The notes under the pieces were generated by a model. It had not been told where the DNA came from and did not search any database. It saw only the letters and a list, made by a program, of their open reading frames with translations. 6,720 bases of DNA, taken from positions 1 through 6,720 of the forward strand of contig QHQV01000343.1 in assembly GCA_003219945.1 (NCBI GenBank), in the 5' to 3' direction. Both the position numbers and the translations under genes were made by a program. Positions within the stretch are counted from its first letter, which is position 1, and the number at the start of each line of letters is the position of its first letter. Source of the stretch: Verrucomicrobiota bacterium. Lineage in GTDB: Bacteria; Verrucomicrobiota; Verrucomicrobiia; Chthoniobacterales; UBA10450. This document shows, piece by piece, positions 5,880 through 6,720 of this stretch.

Positions 5880-5895
5880 TTTCTAAAGGGCGAGG
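5872..5895. repeat. Stem-loop CCTC-CCCTTT / AAAGGG-GAGG
   Basis: CCTC, one unpaired base, CCCTTT, a 2-nt loop CT, then AAAGGG, one unpaired base, GAGG. This gives a 10-bp stem with one T/C mismatch. No T-run follows in either direction, so an intrinsic terminator is not supported. It is probably part of the same dispersed repeat. Confidence 0.5.
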
Positions 5896-6012
5896 CGAGC
5901 CCATGCGCATCCGGGCCTTTGATCAGTATGTCGAATCAACGGTTTCGCAGCATCAACACACACGAACGGCCTCGATTTTTGCAATTCTCTTCCTTGCCAG
6001 CCATGATGAGTG

Positions 6013-6720
6013 ATGCCCACGAGAACCACAGAAACGGCGCGCGTGCCGGAGGACATCAGCGGCCGGCAGCGGCGCATGCCCGTCGGTGGAATCACGTGGC
6101 GGCATACATTTCGCGCGCTGCGGCATCGCAATTATCGGCTCTTCTTCTGGGGACAGTTGGTCTCGCTTATCGGCACGTGGATGCAACAAACTGCGATGAG
6201 CTGGTACGTTTACCAGATCACCAATTCAAAATTTTTGCTCGGTCTCGTCTCTGCCATCGGTTCTGCGCCGATGGTCCTCTCATCAGTATGGGGCGGCGCG
6301 TTGGCTGATCTCTATCCGAAAAGATCCATTCTCGTGGCGACGCAATCCGCCCAAATGATTTGCGCATTTTTGCTGGCAGCAGGCGTGTGGCTCGGTTTCG
6401 CTTCAACAGGGTTCATCATTGTCGTCGCAGCGCTAAACGGCGTCGCGATGGGATTCGACATGCCCGCGCGCCAGGCCTTCACGGTCGAAATGACGAGTCG
6501 GGAGGATTTACTAAACGCGATATCGCTCAACAGCTCGATCGTGAACGGCGCGCGCGTGGTAGGGCCGTCCGTTGCAGGATTACTGATCGGAGCTGTGGGC
6601 GTGGCGATGTGTTTTTTTTTGAACGGACTCAGCTTTATCGCCGTGATCGCCGGTTTCTTGTTGATGCGTCTGCCGCCTTTTGAGCGGCAAATCGAAATCG
6701 CTTCGGCGGGCGAGCACGCA
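6013..6720 (+). CDS. MFS_3/EntS-like exporter, N-terminal part
   Basis: Inner-membrane major facilitator (MFS_3, EntS-like drug or siderophore efflux type); 236 codons are present and the gene continues beyond the window. After a soluble N-terminus the characteristic start FRALRHRNYRLFFWGQLVSL (33-52) leads into TM1 with IGTWMQQTAMSWYVYQIT (53-70). TM2 is about 74-92. The loop 2-3 motif GGALADLYPKRSILVAT (94-110) corresponds to MFS motif A. TM3-TM4 span about 111-147, and GFDMPARQAFTVEM (147-160) is typical of this subfamily. NGARVVGPSVAGLLIGAVGV (178-197) and FFLNGLSFIAVIAGFLLM (201-218) form the next helices. Start choice: ATG 6013 follows two in-frame stops (6004-6009), with GTG 6010 and ATG 6076 as alternatives; none has a well-placed Shine-Dalgarno sequence. 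The substrate cannot be told from the sequence. Confidence 0.88.
   Translation, partial: MPTRTTETARVPEDISGRQRRMPVGGITWRHTFRALRHRNYRLFFWGQLVSLIGTWMQQTAMSWYVYQITNSKFLLGLVSAIGSAPMVLSSVWGGALADLYPKRSILVATQSAQMICAFLLAAGVWLGFASTGFIIVVAALNGVAMGFDMPARQAFTVEMTSREDLLNAISLNSSIVNGARVVGPSVAGLLIGAVGVAMCFFLNGLSFIAVIAGFLLMRLPPFERQIEIASAGEHA

Larger units (their letters stand above)
5686..6012. other. Divergent intergenic region recO / MFS exporter
   Basis: This 327-bp stretch between two divergently oriented genes should contain both promoters, but I could not pick convincing -35/-10 pairs. It contains the CACACCGGTGTG palindrome at its left edge, the inverted repeat at 5802-5879, and the adjoining stem-loop at 5872-5895. 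The last ~115 bp before the exporter (about 5896-6012) show nothing recognisable. Short ORFs on either strand here resemble no family I know. Confidence 0.6.

Noticed and set aside
5872..5895. Intrinsic terminator
   Set aside because: The stem is plausible but there is no T-rich tail on either strand, and it sits between divergent genes.
6360..6683. 107-residue plus-strand ORF within the exporter
   Set aside because: Out-of-frame shadow; the other plus-strand frame carries all the MFS motifs.

Overview
This window looks like a chromosomal segment from a soil or environmental bacterium with moderately high GC and large numbers of short interspersed palindromic repeats. The repeat ends (TGTCAT...ATGACA), the small DUF3008-type protein and the pxpB-pxpC-pxpA order fit a verrucomicrobial (Chthoniobacterales-like) or acidobacterial genome. 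That placement is an inference from style, not a demonstrated assignment. No rRNA, tRNA, CRISPR array, transposase or phage gene was seen.

Layout. Seven genes lie head-to-tail on the minus strand between 13 and 5685, and one partial gene runs on the plus strand from about 6013 off the right edge. In minus-strand transcription order they are: recO (5104-5685), a YceI-family secreted protein (4529-5107, overlapping recO by 4 bp), pxpB (3629-4351), pxpC (2566-3534), pxpA (1814-2569, overlapping pxpC by 4 bp), an APC-superfamily amino-acid permease that is clearly a pseudogene (229-1721), and a small very basic DUF3008-type protein (13-204). The divergent plus-strand gene is an MFS_3/EntS-like exporter truncated by the window end. 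The 327-bp divergent intergenic region (5686-6012) holds a 12-bp palindrome touching the recO start and a second kind of inverted repeat.

Function. PxpA, PxpB and PxpC together form the ATP-dependent prokaryotic 5-oxoprolinase, which opens 5-oxoproline (pyroglutamate) to glutamate. All three genes look full length and keep their family motifs. The next gene downstream, an amino-acid permease that could plausibly have supplied a substrate, has decayed through one nonsense codon, several frameshifts and a deletion of roughly 40 bp. The organism may therefore keep 5-oxoprolinase for internal damage clean-up, or import the substrate through another carrier.

The most notable non-coding signal is a family of TGTCAT-ended imperfect palindromes placed in gaps of the pxp cluster: before pxpB, between pxpB and pxpC, and between pxpA and the permease. 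In two cases the terminal ATGACA of the repeat is itself the start codon plus second codon (Met-Thr) of the gene. In the third, the flank of the repeat supplies the likely Shine-Dalgarno AGGA. I did not find a convincing new multi-gene system; the window is mainly housekeeping and metabolic genes with an interesting repeat/gene-start relationship and a decaying transporter.
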